64,000 nt of DNA, from positions 1-64,000 of the forward strand of contig JBAZCF010000012.1 in assembly GCA_041671045.1 (NCBI GenBank), read 5' to 3'. The notes under the pieces were generated by a model, which was given only the letters and a program-made list of their open reading frames with translations, made no database searches and was not told the origin of the DNA. The stretch is from Parachlamydiales bacterium. GTDB taxonomy: Bacteria; Chlamydiota; Chlamydiia; Chlamydiales; JABDDJ01. Below are positions 6,618 through 16,397 of the stretch, piece after piece (position 1 is the stretch's first letter; each line of letters starts with the position of its first letter). Made by a program: the position numbers and the translations under genes.

Positions 6618-7470
6618 TCAGATAGACTTTAACGAAGAACTGCATTGTTATACAATGAAAGACGGGGGTAGAATACTTACTCCCGTCTCTTCAGTGTTGG
6701 ACACATTGGAAGTACCGTTTGACCGGGAAGGCAAATCGGCAGGGATGGCAAAACGGGAGATCCTGGCAAAGTATGATCTGACTGAAATGCCAGTCAATGA
6801 CAAAGACCTGTTCTTTACCGTAGAAGGTGAAATCAACATTCGTGCCCAAGCATTGCGTGATGAATGGGATGGGATCGGTAAGGAAAGTATGGATTTTGGC
6901 AACTGGATAGACCAGTCTATTTGCGATTCCCTGGCAGGTATCGTTCCGTCGACGGAACTTATTAATGTTGTGAATCAGATCAATAGCGAACATTCCCATT
7001 ATTTTCAGGAGTTCACCCAATTTATGGTGTTTAGTGATTATTATGGTATCTGTGGAACCATGGATAGGTTAAGTCTGAGAGGATCCAGAACCAACGTGGT
7101 GGACATTACCGATTACAAGACAGGACTCAATAAAGGAATGACTTATGACAACCTTAAAGAAAAAGACGGAGAGAGGAAATATTACAACAAATTCTATCTT
7201 GAACCGTTATCGCATATCGAGGCATGCAGTTATGCACGATATACATTGCAACTTTCGGCATATGCTTTCCTTTTGCAAAGTATGTATCCTGAAATTAAAA
7301 TCGGTAGGCTGAAGATTTGCTTTGTTCATCGTGTAGATTTAAGTATGGGAATTGGTGAACCCAAGTATTTCTATTCGTATGAAAACATCCCGGTGATTTA
7401 TTTGCAGAATGATATCCAGGCATTATTTGAACGGATAAAGGTCTCCAAAGAAATGATGGGTGTACAATAA
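6598..7470 (+). CDS. RecB/Cas4-type PD-(D/E)XK nuclease
   Basis: 290 residues with the core of RecB-family PD-(D/E)XK nucleases: Asp156 in GTMDRL, the Asp172-Tyr-Lys174 motif in VVDITDYKTG, and the QxxxY helix Gln218-Tyr222 (LQLSAY). The N-terminal signature DFNEELHCYTMKDG resembles the start of the nuclease domain embedded in the giant virion protein (DFDEEKHRYIASDG), so the two are paralogues. In the position where the embedded copy has GNAIH, this one has GNWID, so the auxiliary His is Asp. No FeS-cluster cysteines are seen. Likely a phage exonuclease in recombination or DNA processing. The start overlaps the previous gene by 20 nt. Confidence 0.8.
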   Translation: MKLQRTDQIDFNEELHCYTMKDGGRILTPVSSVLDTLEVPFDREGKSAGMAKREILAKYDLTEMPVNDKDLFFTVEGEINIRAQALRDEWDGIGKESMDFGNWIDQSICDSLAGIVPSTELINVVNQINSEHSHYFQEFTQFMVFSDYYGICGTMDRLSLRGSRTNVVDITDYKTGLNKGMTYDNLKEKDGERKYYNKFYLEPLSHIEACSYARYTLQLSAYAFLLQSMYPEIKIGRLKICFVHRVDLSMGIGEPKYFYSYENIPVIYLQNDIQALFERIKVSKEMMGVQ

Positions 7471-7499
7471 AATTATTAATCTTTAAAAAACAAATTATT

Positions 7500-7781
7500 A
7501 TGCCTGAAGAAATGAATAAAGGAAATGGTGAGTGTATTTTTGGATCAATGGCAAATCATTTTAACCTATTGAATGGTGAATTTAATGATAAACTTGAATT
7601 CCTTTCCAAAAAAATGGATAGAATTAGTCCAAACATTCCCGGAGAATTAAAATCTGATTCGAATGAAAAAGTAAAACAACCGGAAACTTTCGTTGAAATT
7701 ATGAATGTTTCTCTTAAAATTTACGAAATTCTTCTTTCAAAATTAAATGAAATTAATGAAAGAATGGAAAAGTTAACTTAA
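7500..7781 (+). CDS. Small helical hypothetical protein (93 aa)
   Basis: Leader ATTAATCTTTAAAAAACAAATTATT precedes the ATG. It has two helical stretches (GEFNDKLEFLSKKMDRI and KIYEILLSKLNEINERMEKL) typical of a short coiled coil, suggesting oligomerisation. Lies between the nuclease and the packaging genes and ends before a terminator. Function unknown. Confidence 0.6.
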   Translation: MPEEMNKGNGECIFGSMANHFNLLNGEFNDKLEFLSKKMDRISPNIPGELKSDSNEKVKQPETFVEIMNVSLKIYEILLSKLNEINERMEKLT

Positions 7782-7805
7782 AGGATTTATTTTAAGTATC
7801 TTTAC

Positions 7806-7834
7806 AGCCGTTATCTCTTTAACGGCTTTTTTTT
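7806..7834 (+). terminator. Intrinsic terminator abutting the next start codon
   Basis: AGCCGTTA, TCTCTT, TAACGGCT then a T tract to 7834; the next ATG is at 7835. The next gene therefore cannot have a normal 5' leader free of this hairpin. A weak TATCTTTA at 7796-7803 could start a transcript whose 5' end is the hairpin. Confidence 0.75.
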
Positions 7835-8377
7835 ATGCCAGGAATATTCAGACTCAATCGCGAGAACACCATTGTTCTCACCCCGGAAGCAAAGGATCTC
7901 TGTCCCATCCTTTCCAAACTTAATAATGAAAACTTCCTTTATGTCGTGTTGGCCTACGATACATTGGACTCACCGTATCGTAACATGCCATTGGAAGACC
8001 GTAAGCGTATCGGACGTAACCGTATCTGGGGACAGGATGCTTTGATACCGGAAGACAATTCGCAAATCCAGGATGCCATCATGGAAATGCAAAGTATCTG
8101 TTATGATCCTTACCAGGAAAATCGTGATATTCTATTGCAGAAACTATTTTTATTGAATGGAGAATTATTAGGAGCGACAACGGCCAGTATTAAACCTCTT
8201 CTGGATGCTGTACGGACAGTGGAGGAAAGGATAGAAGAGATAGATGAAAAAATGGAAAAAGAAATAGACATGATTACCTTACGGGGTGGTAAGACTCTTT
8301 CTTTTATTGAAATGTTCATCCGTAACCGGGAGAAGTTCACCGAGAAAATGAAGTCGTATGGTATCGGCAACGGATAG
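7835..8377 (+). CDS. Candidate small terminase subunit
   Basis: 180 residues, immediately upstream of and overlapping terL by 20 nt, the usual small-terminase position. The N-terminal half (about 1-95) includes YDTLDSPYRNMPLEDRKRIGRNR. The C-terminal half is a long helical coiled coil (TVEERIEEIDEKMEKEIDM), as expected for oligomerising TerS or a TerL partner. No sequence motif proves it. If it is TerS it should recognise the packaging site and form a ring. Confidence 0.5.
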   Translation: MPGIFRLNRENTIVLTPEAKDLCPILSKLNNENFLYVVLAYDTLDSPYRNMPLEDRKRIGRNRIWGQDALIPEDNSQIQDAIMEMQSICYDPYQENRDILLQKLFLLNGELLGATTASIKPLLDAVRTVEERIEEIDEKMEKEIDMITLRGGKTLSFIEMFIRNREKFTEKMKSYGIGNG

Positions 8378-10433
8378 GACTGAATACAGTTATGTTCCGA
8401 TCATCAAGAATATCGGTTTCAATCCCAAACCTATTGCCGGGAAGATCCCTATTTATGCTGACAGTTTAAGTAATCCCAAGTGTCTGGGCACCCGGGCATG
8501 GGAAGAATTCTGGCTGGAACAGATATACTATTGCCTTAATGGGTATGACACTGGTGGCATACACCTTCCGGGAAGATACTATTATTATCTCAATTATGAT
8601 ATCATCAAGGGACTGCATGGAAGTGTATACCCTGATTTTGTCGATGTACATTACCAATTGGCCTTATTAGTAGAGGAAGTAAAAAGAGAAGGGAAGGCCG
8701 GTATCATTATTCCAAAGGCACGTCGTAAAGGATTATCTGTATTTGGCGATAACCTTTGTAGTTGGGGCAGCCGGTTTATACCCGATTACCGGATGGGTGT
8801 CGCCGGTGGACTGGAACGATATGTTAAAGGATTTCGTCTTAAACTTTTTTCCTCATTCAACAATGTCCCGCCGGAACTTAAATTGAGCATCTTAAAGAAA
8901 AACGACGATGAACTTAAGATTGGATGGGAAGAAAAGAACAATTCCGGTGGATTTGATGAGATTGTAATAGCCCTTTCACAGTTTGCCACGTTAAACGAAC
9001 AGGCCACTAAACTCGAAGGGGAATTTTTTCATGATTGTGTCATGGAAGAGTCCGGACAATTTGAATTACTGGATGAAGCCTATGAAAGTATTAAACCGGC
9101 ATTGGAACTTGGTGAACGCACATTGGGCACGTTCTATTTTTTTGGCACCGGCGGTAATATGCTCAAAGGTAGTAAAGCCTTCAAAGACATTTGGCATAAC
9201 AGTGAGTCGTATAACTTGGTGCGTTTTTTTATTCCCGGTAACCGGTTTCACCATCCATATTATGGCGGAGCTCGTGAGATCGACGGTCAACTGGCGGAGA
9301 AGATTGACGAGATCAAAGAAATGTCACCAGGATTGCATCCGGAACAATATCTGGGTTGCGAAGCGGTCAGTCAGGCCAAGGAAAGTATTCTGGAAGAACG
9401 GCGCCGCAGATCCAAGAACCCGGACAAGAAAGTATTGATCGATTGGAATAAGAAATATCCTCTGACGGTAGAAGAAGTCTTTACCTCGAGTGGAAGCAAT
9501 AAATTCAATACCGACCTGCTTTATACCCAGATGTACCAGATACAAGAAGTAGAACAGAAATGGAAGGAATATTGCCTGGATATTGTAAAAGACAAGGAAG
9601 GTATGTATGTTCTGCCATTACAGGTAGAGGCACGGCCAAGAGGGAAAAAAGACAAAGACTGGGAGTGTGTCGAGATCCTGGAACATCCCAAACCTAATAT
9701 TAAAGACCTCGACATTGAGGGAGTGGATGGTTACAATGAAGACAAGACAACTACATCACAATCTCTGGGTGGGATCGTCGTACTGCGTCGGTACAACGTC
9801 TATCGCAATGCACAATGGGGATCAAAAATATTGCCGATCTGTCATTATTTGAAACGTCCGCCACGTAAAGAACAACATTGGGAAATGGCACTTAAAGTCG
9901 CTATTTATTACAACACCATAAAGAACTGCATTATCTCTGCAGAAAGTGATATGGTTATCGATTATTTTAAAAAGAACCACGGGAAGAAATACCTGTCGCC
10001 GCGACCCAAAGCCTTTGACGCACCCGAAGGACAACAGCAACACGACTTCGGTGTCAAGATGACCCAGTATTCCAAACCACGTATGTTATCGCTCATGCAG
10101 TCATGGGTGGAAGATAATGCTGATGTTATTTTTTTCCTGGACCTGTTACTGAACCTGATCGCCTATGATGAAGAGAATATCGGCACGGACTGGGACGATG
10201 CCGATGCGGTAGGATATGCCTTGATGCGGATTGTCGATATGAAACACGATCCCAAGGATCGTGACGTCGATGACACAAAATTATCCGACCTTCCGGAGTA
10301 CCGTGAAAAGGACGGCATTCTTATGGACATTACAAGCCAGCCAGAGAATACTTGGGAAGGCCCCCATCCTAATTTATGGAAAGGTGAAAAAGACACCCGA
10401 CCAAGTAAACAAATTATGTCAGATTTGGACTGA
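8358..10433 (+). CDS. terL: Terminase large subunit
   Basis: 691 residues. The N-terminal ATPase has a divergent Walker A (IIPKARRKGLS, about 117-127) and a Walker B region with catalytic acid (FFHDCVMEESGQ, about 222-233). The C-terminal RNase H-like nuclease has acidic residues in ISAESDMVIDYF (about 526-537) and near the end in GTDWDDADAVGYAL (about 608-621). An N-terminal Tyr-rich segment (GRYYYYLNYDI) is typical of crAss-like terminases. The gene overlaps its upstream neighbour and is followed by a promoter-like spacer before the portal gene. It powers DNA packaging and cuts the concatemer. Confidence 0.9.
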   Translation: MVSATDRTEYSYVPIIKNIGFNPKPIAGKIPIYADSLSNPKCLGTRAWEEFWLEQIYYCLNGYDTGGIHLPGRYYYYLNYDIIKGLHGSVYPDFVDVHYQLALLVEEVKREGKAGIIIPKARRKGLSVFGDNLCSWGSRFIPDYRMGVAGGLERYVKGFRLKLFSSFNNVPPELKLSILKKNDDELKIGWEEKNNSGGFDEIVIALSQFATLNEQATKLEGEFFHDCVMEESGQFELLDEAYESIKPALELGERTLGTFYFFGTGGNMLKGSKAFKDIWHNSESYNLVRFFIPGNRFHHPYYGGAREIDGQLAEKIDEIKEMSPGLHPEQYLGCEAVSQAKESILEERRRRSKNPDKKVLIDWNKKYPLTVEEVFTSSGSNKFNTDLLYTQMYQIQEVEQKWKEYCLDIVKDKEGMYVLPLQVEARPRGKKDKDWECVEILEHPKPNIKDLDIEGVDGYNEDKTTTSQSLGGIVVLRRYNVYRNAQWGSKILPICHYLKRPPRKEQHWEMALKVAIYYNTIKNCIISAESDMVIDYFKKNHGKKYLSPRPKAFDAPEGQQQHDFGVKMTQYSKPRMLSLMQSWVEDNADVIFFLDLLLNLIAYDEENIGTDWDDADAVGYALMRIVDMKHDPKDRDVDDTKLSDLPEYREKDGILMDITSQPENTWEGPHPNLWKGEKDTRPSKQIMSDLD

Positions 10434-10456
10434 CATATAAAAATATTTCTTTATTT

Positions 10457-10489
10457 TTTGTCTATTGTAATAAATTGTTTCTACCTTTA
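10457..10489 (+). promoter_or_regulatory. Promoter candidate upstream of the portal gene
   Basis: TTTG (10457-10460), 21-nt spacer, TACCTTTA (10482-10489), one mismatch from TAnnTTTG. The 75-nt spacer is one of the longest gaps in the late region. Confidence 0.4.
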
Positions 10490-10508
10490 AGGCAAATTTA
10501 CAGAAACA

Positions 10509-12662
10509 ATGGTTGGGAATTTTCCTGAAGTAGACATTCCTGATTCGCTGAAAACTGATCTTTGGGCAAAGCAATTCATTGATGCAGCAGTTTCTTTCTA
10601 TGAGACCTCTTCAAAACTTCGCAACCAGACACTCCAGGGACTCTATGATTCCCATAACGGTATTATCAAAGAAGTCGATAAGAAATTTATCGTCGAGAAG
10701 TACGGTGCCAAGTCCGTCGTACCATACACCGATTTTAAACTGGGCCGTACCAAGATAAAACTTTTGCTCGGCGAATACCTGCTTACCGACTTTGATCCAA
10801 TCGTGTCGTCAGTGAATCCGGAAGCCATTTCTCAAAAAGTGGAGAAAGCCAAACCCATCCGGGGCGCCATGTTTGTCAAGGAAGAACTTGCCAGGATAGA
10901 ACAGATTACCGGACTTAAACCTTTGGGTGGGGTGAAGATACCTAACCCTACTGATCCTGACTTGTTTACAAAATTATATCCCAAGACCAAGAATGAGGTT
11001 ATCATGCAGACCATACTGGATGGTGAACTGGCCGACGGGAAAATAAAACTTATCGGATACAATTCTTTGGGAGATGTTATTATCACATCGGAATGTCATG
11101 CACGAATTGGTAAAGATACTAATGGGAAAGAAGTTATTGAACTCATTAATCCCAAACAACGCATTTTTCAGGAAAGTCCCAATGATCCTTTCAATGAAAA
11201 GACTCCATTCAGTGGCCATGTCGATTATCTGTATCCCAAAGATATCCTGCAGAAATTCAACTTAAAAGAGGAAGACAAGGTACGACTTAAATCCGCCATG
11301 TCGGATCCGGGACATGAAGATCGCAAAGCATGGCATGAAATTAATGGAATACAAACTGTCCCGGTATATTTCATCCAGTGGAAAACCGTAACACCGGAAT
11401 ACATCAAAGTATCCCCATCTCGCAAAGGAGGTCCCGATTATTTAATTGATATATCTGAAGATGAATATAACAAAGGCAAAGACAAATTCAAGACTATAAT
11501 CAAGTATCGGGAAAAACTTTGGGGTGGGGTCCGTATCGGACAAACCATTTATACCGACATTAAAAAAGTCGATAACCAGATACAGACCCGTAATTTTTTA
11601 GGCAAATACCGCAGTGAATATGATTATGTCTCTTTTCTGTTTGGCACCATCGACGGAGTGCGTATGTCCCTGCAGGAACTCACCAATGGATTGTCCCAGA
11701 TCTATAATATAGTCATGTATCAGATCGTCCGGGAAATCCGTAAAATGAAAGGCAAGGTCTTCACTTATGACGAGTCCCTGCGTCCCAAACTGAAAACCAT
11801 GAAAAGTGTCCTGTATGACCTGGAAGAGCATTCAGTCATACGGTTCTCTTCGTCAAGTGAACAAAACTACGGGGCTGTCGACGTGGACAATGCAGTTCAA
11901 GTGATACGTGAACTCGATCTTGGTTTGTCGCAGAGTTTCAAGATATTACTGGAAGTAAAGTACAACATTGAAAATACCATTGACAAAATCACCGGCATTA
12001 ATGAAAACCGCGAAGGGATGGGCAAAGCGTCCCAGACCGCTACCGGAGCTAATCAAAGTATAGAACAGTCCAGGTCCATCACCAAGGACTTGTTTTTTTG
12101 TCATAACCTGTTCATGCAGGAATTACTCCGTAAACTGTTGGAAAAACGCAAGACCAACTGGGAATGGATCGACAGTATGTCCGGATCTATATTACTGGGC
12201 GAAATGTATTCTCAACATCTTAAGATCACCAGAGATATTACCAATGACGATTATGGAGTTGTCTTATCCGATGGACGCAAAGAACAAGAGATACGCCAGA
12301 AAGCGGAACGGTATTTCGATGCCGAGATTAATTCCGGTAATCTTCGTACCAAAGATGTTATTGCTTTCTCCAAGACTCGTAACCTCAATGCAGGACTGCA
12401 AGTGTTGGAAGATGCATGGGTGGCCATACAGAAAGTAGCGCAATTGCAACTGCAGTCCAAAGAAAAGATCGCACAGCAAAGTCTTGCCGCACAACGTCAG
12501 ATGTCCATAGAAGACCGGGAAGACTGGCAAGCACATGAAACGGATCTTGCCAGGATGAAACTTGGTGAAGCACAAATGAAACTTGCAGCTCAGGGTGTTA
12601 TGAAAGACAACGCCAACGAGACCAACGAGAATATATCTCAACAGAATAATGAATCTCTCTAA
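10509..12662 (+). CDS. Portal protein
   Basis: 717 residues, between terL and the scaffold/capsid genes. Features of crAss-like/podovirus portals: an N-terminal region with GAKSVVPYTDFKLGRTKIKLL, a central alpha/beta wing, a long helical stretch around ENTIDKITGINENREGMG (about 490-510) followed by QTATGANQSIEQS, and a Gln-rich helical C-terminus (barrel-like, about 630-710). It forms the dodecameric DNA channel at the capsid vertex and docks terminase, then the neck. Assignment rests on position, size and helix pattern. Confidence 0.85.
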   Translation: MVGNFPEVDIPDSLKTDLWAKQFIDAAVSFYETSSKLRNQTLQGLYDSHNGIIKEVDKKFIVEKYGAKSVVPYTDFKLGRTKIKLLLGEYLLTDFDPIVSSVNPEAISQKVEKAKPIRGAMFVKEELARIEQITGLKPLGGVKIPNPTDPDLFTKLYPKTKNEVIMQTILDGELADGKIKLIGYNSLGDVIITSECHARIGKDTNGKEVIELINPKQRIFQESPNDPFNEKTPFSGHVDYLYPKDILQKFNLKEEDKVRLKSAMSDPGHEDRKAWHEINGIQTVPVYFIQWKTVTPEYIKVSPSRKGGPDYLIDISEDEYNKGKDKFKTIIKYREKLWGGVRIGQTIYTDIKKVDNQIQTRNFLGKYRSEYDYVSFLFGTIDGVRMSLQELTNGLSQIYNIVMYQIVREIRKMKGKVFTYDESLRPKLKTMKSVLYDLEEHSVIRFSSSSEQNYGAVDVDNAVQVIRELDLGLSQSFKILLEVKYNIENTIDKITGINENREGMGKASQTATGANQSIEQSRSITKDLFFCHNLFMQELLRKLLEKRKTNWEWIDSMSGSILLGEMYSQHLKITRDITNDDYGVVLSDGRKEQEIRQKAERYFDAEINSGNLRTKDVIAFSKTRNLNAGLQVLEDAWVAIQKVAQLQLQSKEKIAQQSLAAQRQMSIEDREDWQAHETDLARMKLGEAQMKLAAQGVMKDNANETNENISQQNNESL

Positions 12663-12674
12663 TTTTTTTTAATC

Positions 12675-13892
12675 ATGGCAAAGACAAAAACAGATCCTCC
12701 AGAAGAAAAAGTGCTGACCGGTTATGAAGGTACCGGCAAACCTGACACTTTCCAGGATATCGGGGATGATATCACATTACCTGGATCACCGGCAGAAGAA
12801 AAACCTGTCGAAGAAGAGAAACCTATCGAAGAAGAAAAGAAAGAGGAGATAAAACTTCCTCCTGAAGAAGCACCTAACAATGATGAAGAACTTGCTTTCT
12901 TAAAAGAAAAGAAAGTTGAGGAACCTGCAGAAAAAGAGAGAGAAAAGGAAGAAGAAAAACCTGTAGAAGAAAAAGACATTTTCGATGTTACCGATTTGGA
13001 AAAAGAACTGGAGACAGAGAAAACTCAAAAAGAAGAAGCAGTAAAATATGACTGGAAAACGGCGGCAAAGAAAAACCTCGACATAGAACTGGCGGAAAAT
13101 GATCCTGACAAGTTTTTCTCCGCAGTAAAAACCAAGATAGAAGAGTCTGCACAGAAAATCATCCCTGACACATCCAAGTATTCCGAAGATGCCCGTATGG
13201 TCGTGGACTATCTGGAAGCCGGCGGTAAATTCGATGACTTGCTGAATCCTCTTGGTGAACTGGACAAATATATTGTCGACACCGACCCGGACGATATGGT
13301 AAGGGATTACTTTACCGTCTATGAAGGACTGAAGGAAGATGAGGCAGATGCCAAGATCGAAGAACTGCATGACGATGACAAGTTCGACACCAAATTGCAG
13401 GAAGTCAAAAAACTCTTATTTACTCACCGGGCACAGAAAGCCAGTGATATCATCCAGGCGTCCAGCAACAAAATAGCCAATCAGCTCAAAGAAGCGGAGA
13501 CACGTATTACCAATGAACGTGCCGAAATGGTTAAGGTCGTGGACGGTCTGCAGGATTTTATGGGAATGAAATTGCCGGATAAGGCAAAGGACTATATAAA
13601 AACAGAAATCTCTAATGGCAAACTCTCCGAACGTAACAACAATGCCAGGACGCAAGTCTATGCACGGTTGTTTGAAATGTTTGGCAGTCAGATCATAGAT
13701 CAGTACTCCAAAAAGATAAGCGAGGAAGCCAGAAAATCTTTTAACACAGCCAAAGAACAGGAGTTGGGAAAGTTGCACAACATACCTCCCAAAGCCGGGG
13801 CTGAATCTGCACAGGAACATAGGGCCAGTGAAGACGTCAATCCGTTGGCAGCATTCATTAACATTGACAAAGATGCGATTGAAATGGAATAA
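12675..13892 (+). CDS. Acidic scaffold-like protein
   Basis: 405 residues directly between portal and major capsid genes, the usual place of the scaffold. About residues 1-120 are an extremely Glu/Lys/Pro-rich disordered region with EEKPVEEEKPIEEE-like repeats. The rest is helical, with probable coiled coil from about 260 to 350 (ASSNKIANQLKEAETRITNER). No protease motif is seen. Most likely the internal scaffold that organises capsid assembly and is then lost or cleaved. Function is inferred from position and composition. Confidence 0.65.
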   Translation: MAKTKTDPPEEKVLTGYEGTGKPDTFQDIGDDITLPGSPAEEKPVEEEKPIEEEKKEEIKLPPEEAPNNDEELAFLKEKKVEEPAEKEREKEEEKPVEEKDIFDVTDLEKELETEKTQKEEAVKYDWKTAAKKNLDIELAENDPDKFFSAVKTKIEESAQKIIPDTSKYSEDARMVVDYLEAGGKFDDLLNPLGELDKYIVDTDPDDMVRDYFTVYEGLKEDEADAKIEELHDDDKFDTKLQEVKKLLFTHRAQKASDIIQASSNKIANQLKEAETRITNERAEMVKVVDGLQDFMGMKLPDKAKDYIKTEISNGKLSERNNNARTQVYARLFEMFGSQIIDQYSKKISEEARKSFNTAKEQELGKLHNIPPKAGAESAQEHRASEDVNPLAAFINIDKDAIEME

Positions 13893-13927
13893 ATGAAACA
13901 ATTCATTAATGTCAAAACTTAAAAACA

Positions 13928-15439
13928 ATGAAAATAAAAATTTTAGAGGGGACCTGGAATGATGAATGTACGACCCAGTTGAACCTCACCAACGCCAACA
14001 TGCTCAATCCGGATGCGGGATATGATAAAGTCATAACCTATGCCGAACAGCGTCAGTTGATGACTTTCCTGACTGCCGGTGCAACCAACGGAGCATTTAC
14101 GGTATCACGCACAACGGATGCGTACAAGACCAGAATCCCTATGATCCCTGAAGGGGAACTTATTGACGGCAAAGCATGGAAATATTCCATTATGGGCCGT
14201 ATCCAGAAAGCATGTGAAATCCTCGGCGATGCCGTCGTAGGCGCTATCTCTGCCGGCGACACTTATACCGGTGGGTATTTCACATTGAAACTACGCGATT
14301 CTTACCTGCAACCGGACATGAATGCTTTGTTCTGGAATGGTAAAATGGCCAAGGTATTCGGACAACCCCGCAAGGCCCCCGGATATTACCTTTATACGTT
14401 CCAGACTTTCCCCGGTGATACTTTCACATGGGCGTCGTGGATTGCACCACAGGTAGGACAGAAGACCTTATGGGGTGGTTACTCCATGCACGGTGAACGT
14501 TCCTTACGTGGTTATGGCAGGGCTCACTATCCTGATACGTTTATCAACCATACTACTATCCAGCGTAAAGGTATTGCCATTACAGGCGATGCCAATGCCA
14601 ATAAGGTATTGTGGTATATGACCGGAGAAGGCGTCAATTCGTCCAAAGGATGGATCTATTGGCTGGAAGCACAGGCCAGGGCACAGTTCCTTATGGAAGA
14701 TGAATTCGAAAAATGGTTCGGAAAATCAACCATGAAGGATGCCGACGGTAATCTAATGAGCACACCTTCCATGATCGATGTGGAGACTGGTATGCCGATA
14801 TGGGCCGGTGACGGTTATATCGAACAGATCAAAGGCGCTAATGACGTAGAAGCCTCCGGCGCCGATGGCGAAGCGGTATGGGATGACTTTGCGGATCTGA
14901 TCAGCGAGGTGAAGAAAAAGACTGTTGCTGTTGCAGGACAGTTGTTCTATTGTGTGACCGGTGCCGATGGTATGGCCAACGTCCATAAACAAAATGCACT
15001 CCATGGTAAGAATTATTATAATATTACCATGAACGTACCTCAGACCGACAAACCCGGTGGAGCCGATCTGCCGATGGGATTCAACTTTAACCGGATGAAT
15101 GTCCGTGGTGCCCAGATCGTGTTCGTGGAAAACCCGATGTTTGACCGTGATGATATGTTCCCTCGCAGACTTACCAATGGCAAACTGGCCCAGAGTGGTA
15201 CTTATTATCTTATGGACAACTCCAAAGGCGAAACTGGCAAACCCAACGTAGAGATACGTGCCCGTGGACGTCAGGGTGTCAACCGTAATATGGTGTATTA
15301 CTATTTCAACGGAATGACCGGTGAAGGTACCCCACAAGGAACCGTCGATGGTAAGGAATTCCAGATGTTGAAAGAAAATATGCTGGTCATTTACAACACA
15401 AAATCACACGGGATCATCTCTCCTCCCGCTACTGCATAG
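13928..15439 (+). CDS. Major capsid protein
   Basis: 503 residues, HK97-fold size, in the canonical position after scaffold. Motifs typical of crAss-like capsid proteins include the N-terminal YDKVITYAEQRQLMTFLTAG, then RTTDAYKTRIPMIPEGE and, centrally, WGGYSMHGERSLRGYGRAHY and KGWIYWLEAQARAQFLMEDE. It has high Gly and aromatic content and codon use favouring C/G-ending codons over its neighbours, as expected for a highly expressed gene. It ends with TAG followed by a strong terminator. The ATG at 13928 has the leader CAAAACTTAAAAACA. Confidence 0.88.
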   Translation: MKIKILEGTWNDECTTQLNLTNANMLNPDAGYDKVITYAEQRQLMTFLTAGATNGAFTVSRTTDAYKTRIPMIPEGELIDGKAWKYSIMGRIQKACEILGDAVVGAISAGDTYTGGYFTLKLRDSYLQPDMNALFWNGKMAKVFGQPRKAPGYYLYTFQTFPGDTFTWASWIAPQVGQKTLWGGYSMHGERSLRGYGRAHYPDTFINHTTIQRKGIAITGDANANKVLWYMTGEGVNSSKGWIYWLEAQARAQFLMEDEFEKWFGKSTMKDADGNLMSTPSMIDVETGMPIWAGDGYIEQIKGANDVEASGADGEAVWDDFADLISEVKKKTVAVAGQLFYCVTGADGMANVHKQNALHGKNYYNITMNVPQTDKPGGADLPMGFNFNRMNVRGAQIVFVENPMFDRDDMFPRRLTNGKLAQSGTYYLMDNSKGETGKPNVEIRARGRQGVNRNMVYYYFNGMTGEGTPQGTVDGKEFQMLKENMLVIYNTKSHGIISPPATA

Positions 15440-15451
15440 TTAATAATCACA

Positions 15452-15480
15452 AAGGGGCAGGACAATTCCTGTCCCTTTTT
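15452..15480 (+). terminator. Intrinsic terminator after the capsid gene
   Basis: AAGGGGCAGG, ACAATT, CCTGTCCCTT with a G-U pair, then TTTTT. Could also reduce read-through so that capsid mRNA is made in excess over downstream genes. Confidence 0.8.
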
Positions 15481-15495
15481 AAAATTTAAAACAAA

Positions 15496-16392
15496 ATGGA
15501 AACTTTTATCTCTCTTTCAGAACGCATAAACATGCCTTATATAGAGTATGGTGATGCACAGATCAAAATCAAAGTAGTAAACTTAAAAGAAGTTGTTCAA
15601 AAAGAATTGGACAAAAGACAAAAAGAAGATATGACCAATATCGTCGAAATACGTCCGATCAAAATTGACAAGTATAAAGAAACCCGGGTATCCCTTTCTT
15701 TTTCCCGGGATGAACGTACCGGTATCTATTACGGTATTCCCATCGGAACTCATTTGGACGGAAATATTAAGTGGCGCAAGGTTATCCTTACTGACCGTAA
15801 TGTATTCAACCTTAACCATCCTCTGGAAGCACAGATGTGGTATGTGGCCCGGTTTAACCCATTTGTCGAGGGCAGTCCTTTCCATGGTATGGAACCTGTC
15901 TTCCGGGTTTATGATCCTGAAATGGAAGCCAAAAAAGATATTGTAAAAGCCACTGCACTGGGATTGGCCATCACCAGAGTCAAGACAATGAGGACTGCCG
16001 AGCTGATCGGTTTCGCCCGTTATCTGGCATTGCCTATACCGGAAGAAGTATCGGACAAGTTGGTCCGTGCCGAAATCATGCGTTTTGTTATGATGAACCC
16101 GGTAGAATTCAACCATAAATTCGACGATGAGAATCGTCAGATTGCAGAAATTTTCTATTCAGCCAATTCGCTCGGATTGGTCATTTTTGACATAGAGCAT
16201 GGTTATTCCTACAAAGGAACCTTTTTAGGATCCAACGAATTAGATTCTATTAGGTTTTTAATGAAAGATACATTAACTTTGACGTCGATATCTTCTGTCT
16301 TAAAACAAACGGACACCGATGCTGAAAAGTTAAAGTCCAAAGAACAGAACGACGAAGACGATCTCTCTGACAAGGTTAAACCTAAAAAGTAA
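15496..16392 (+). CDS. Head-associated protein, unknown
   Basis: 298 residues immediately after the capsid gene. A mixed alpha/beta body with RVYDPEMEAKKDIVKATALG and TAELIGFARYLALPIPEEV, then a low-complexity acidic/basic tail (EQNDEDDLSDKVKPKK). No domain recognised. The position suggests a head completion or minor capsid protein. It is separated from the connector gene by only 5 nt. Confidence 0.6.
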   Translation: METFISLSERINMPYIEYGDAQIKIKVVNLKEVVQKELDKRQKEDMTNIVEIRPIKIDKYKETRVSLSFSRDERTGIYYGIPIGTHLDGNIKWRKVILTDRNVFNLNHPLEAQMWYVARFNPFVEGSPFHGMEPVFRVYDPEMEAKKDIVKATALGLAITRVKTMRTAELIGFARYLALPIPEEVSDKLVRAEIMRFVMMNPVEFNHKFDDENRQIAEIFYSANSLGLVIFDIEHGYSYKGTFLGSNELDSIRFLMKDTLTLTSISSVLKQTDTDAEKLKSKEQNDEDDLSDKVKPKK

Positions 16393-16397
16393 CAGTC

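Noticed and set aside
9031..9438. 135-codon plus-strand ORF inside terL
   Set aside because: Fully inside the conserved terminase frame, with Trp/Arg-rich nonsense composition and no leader.
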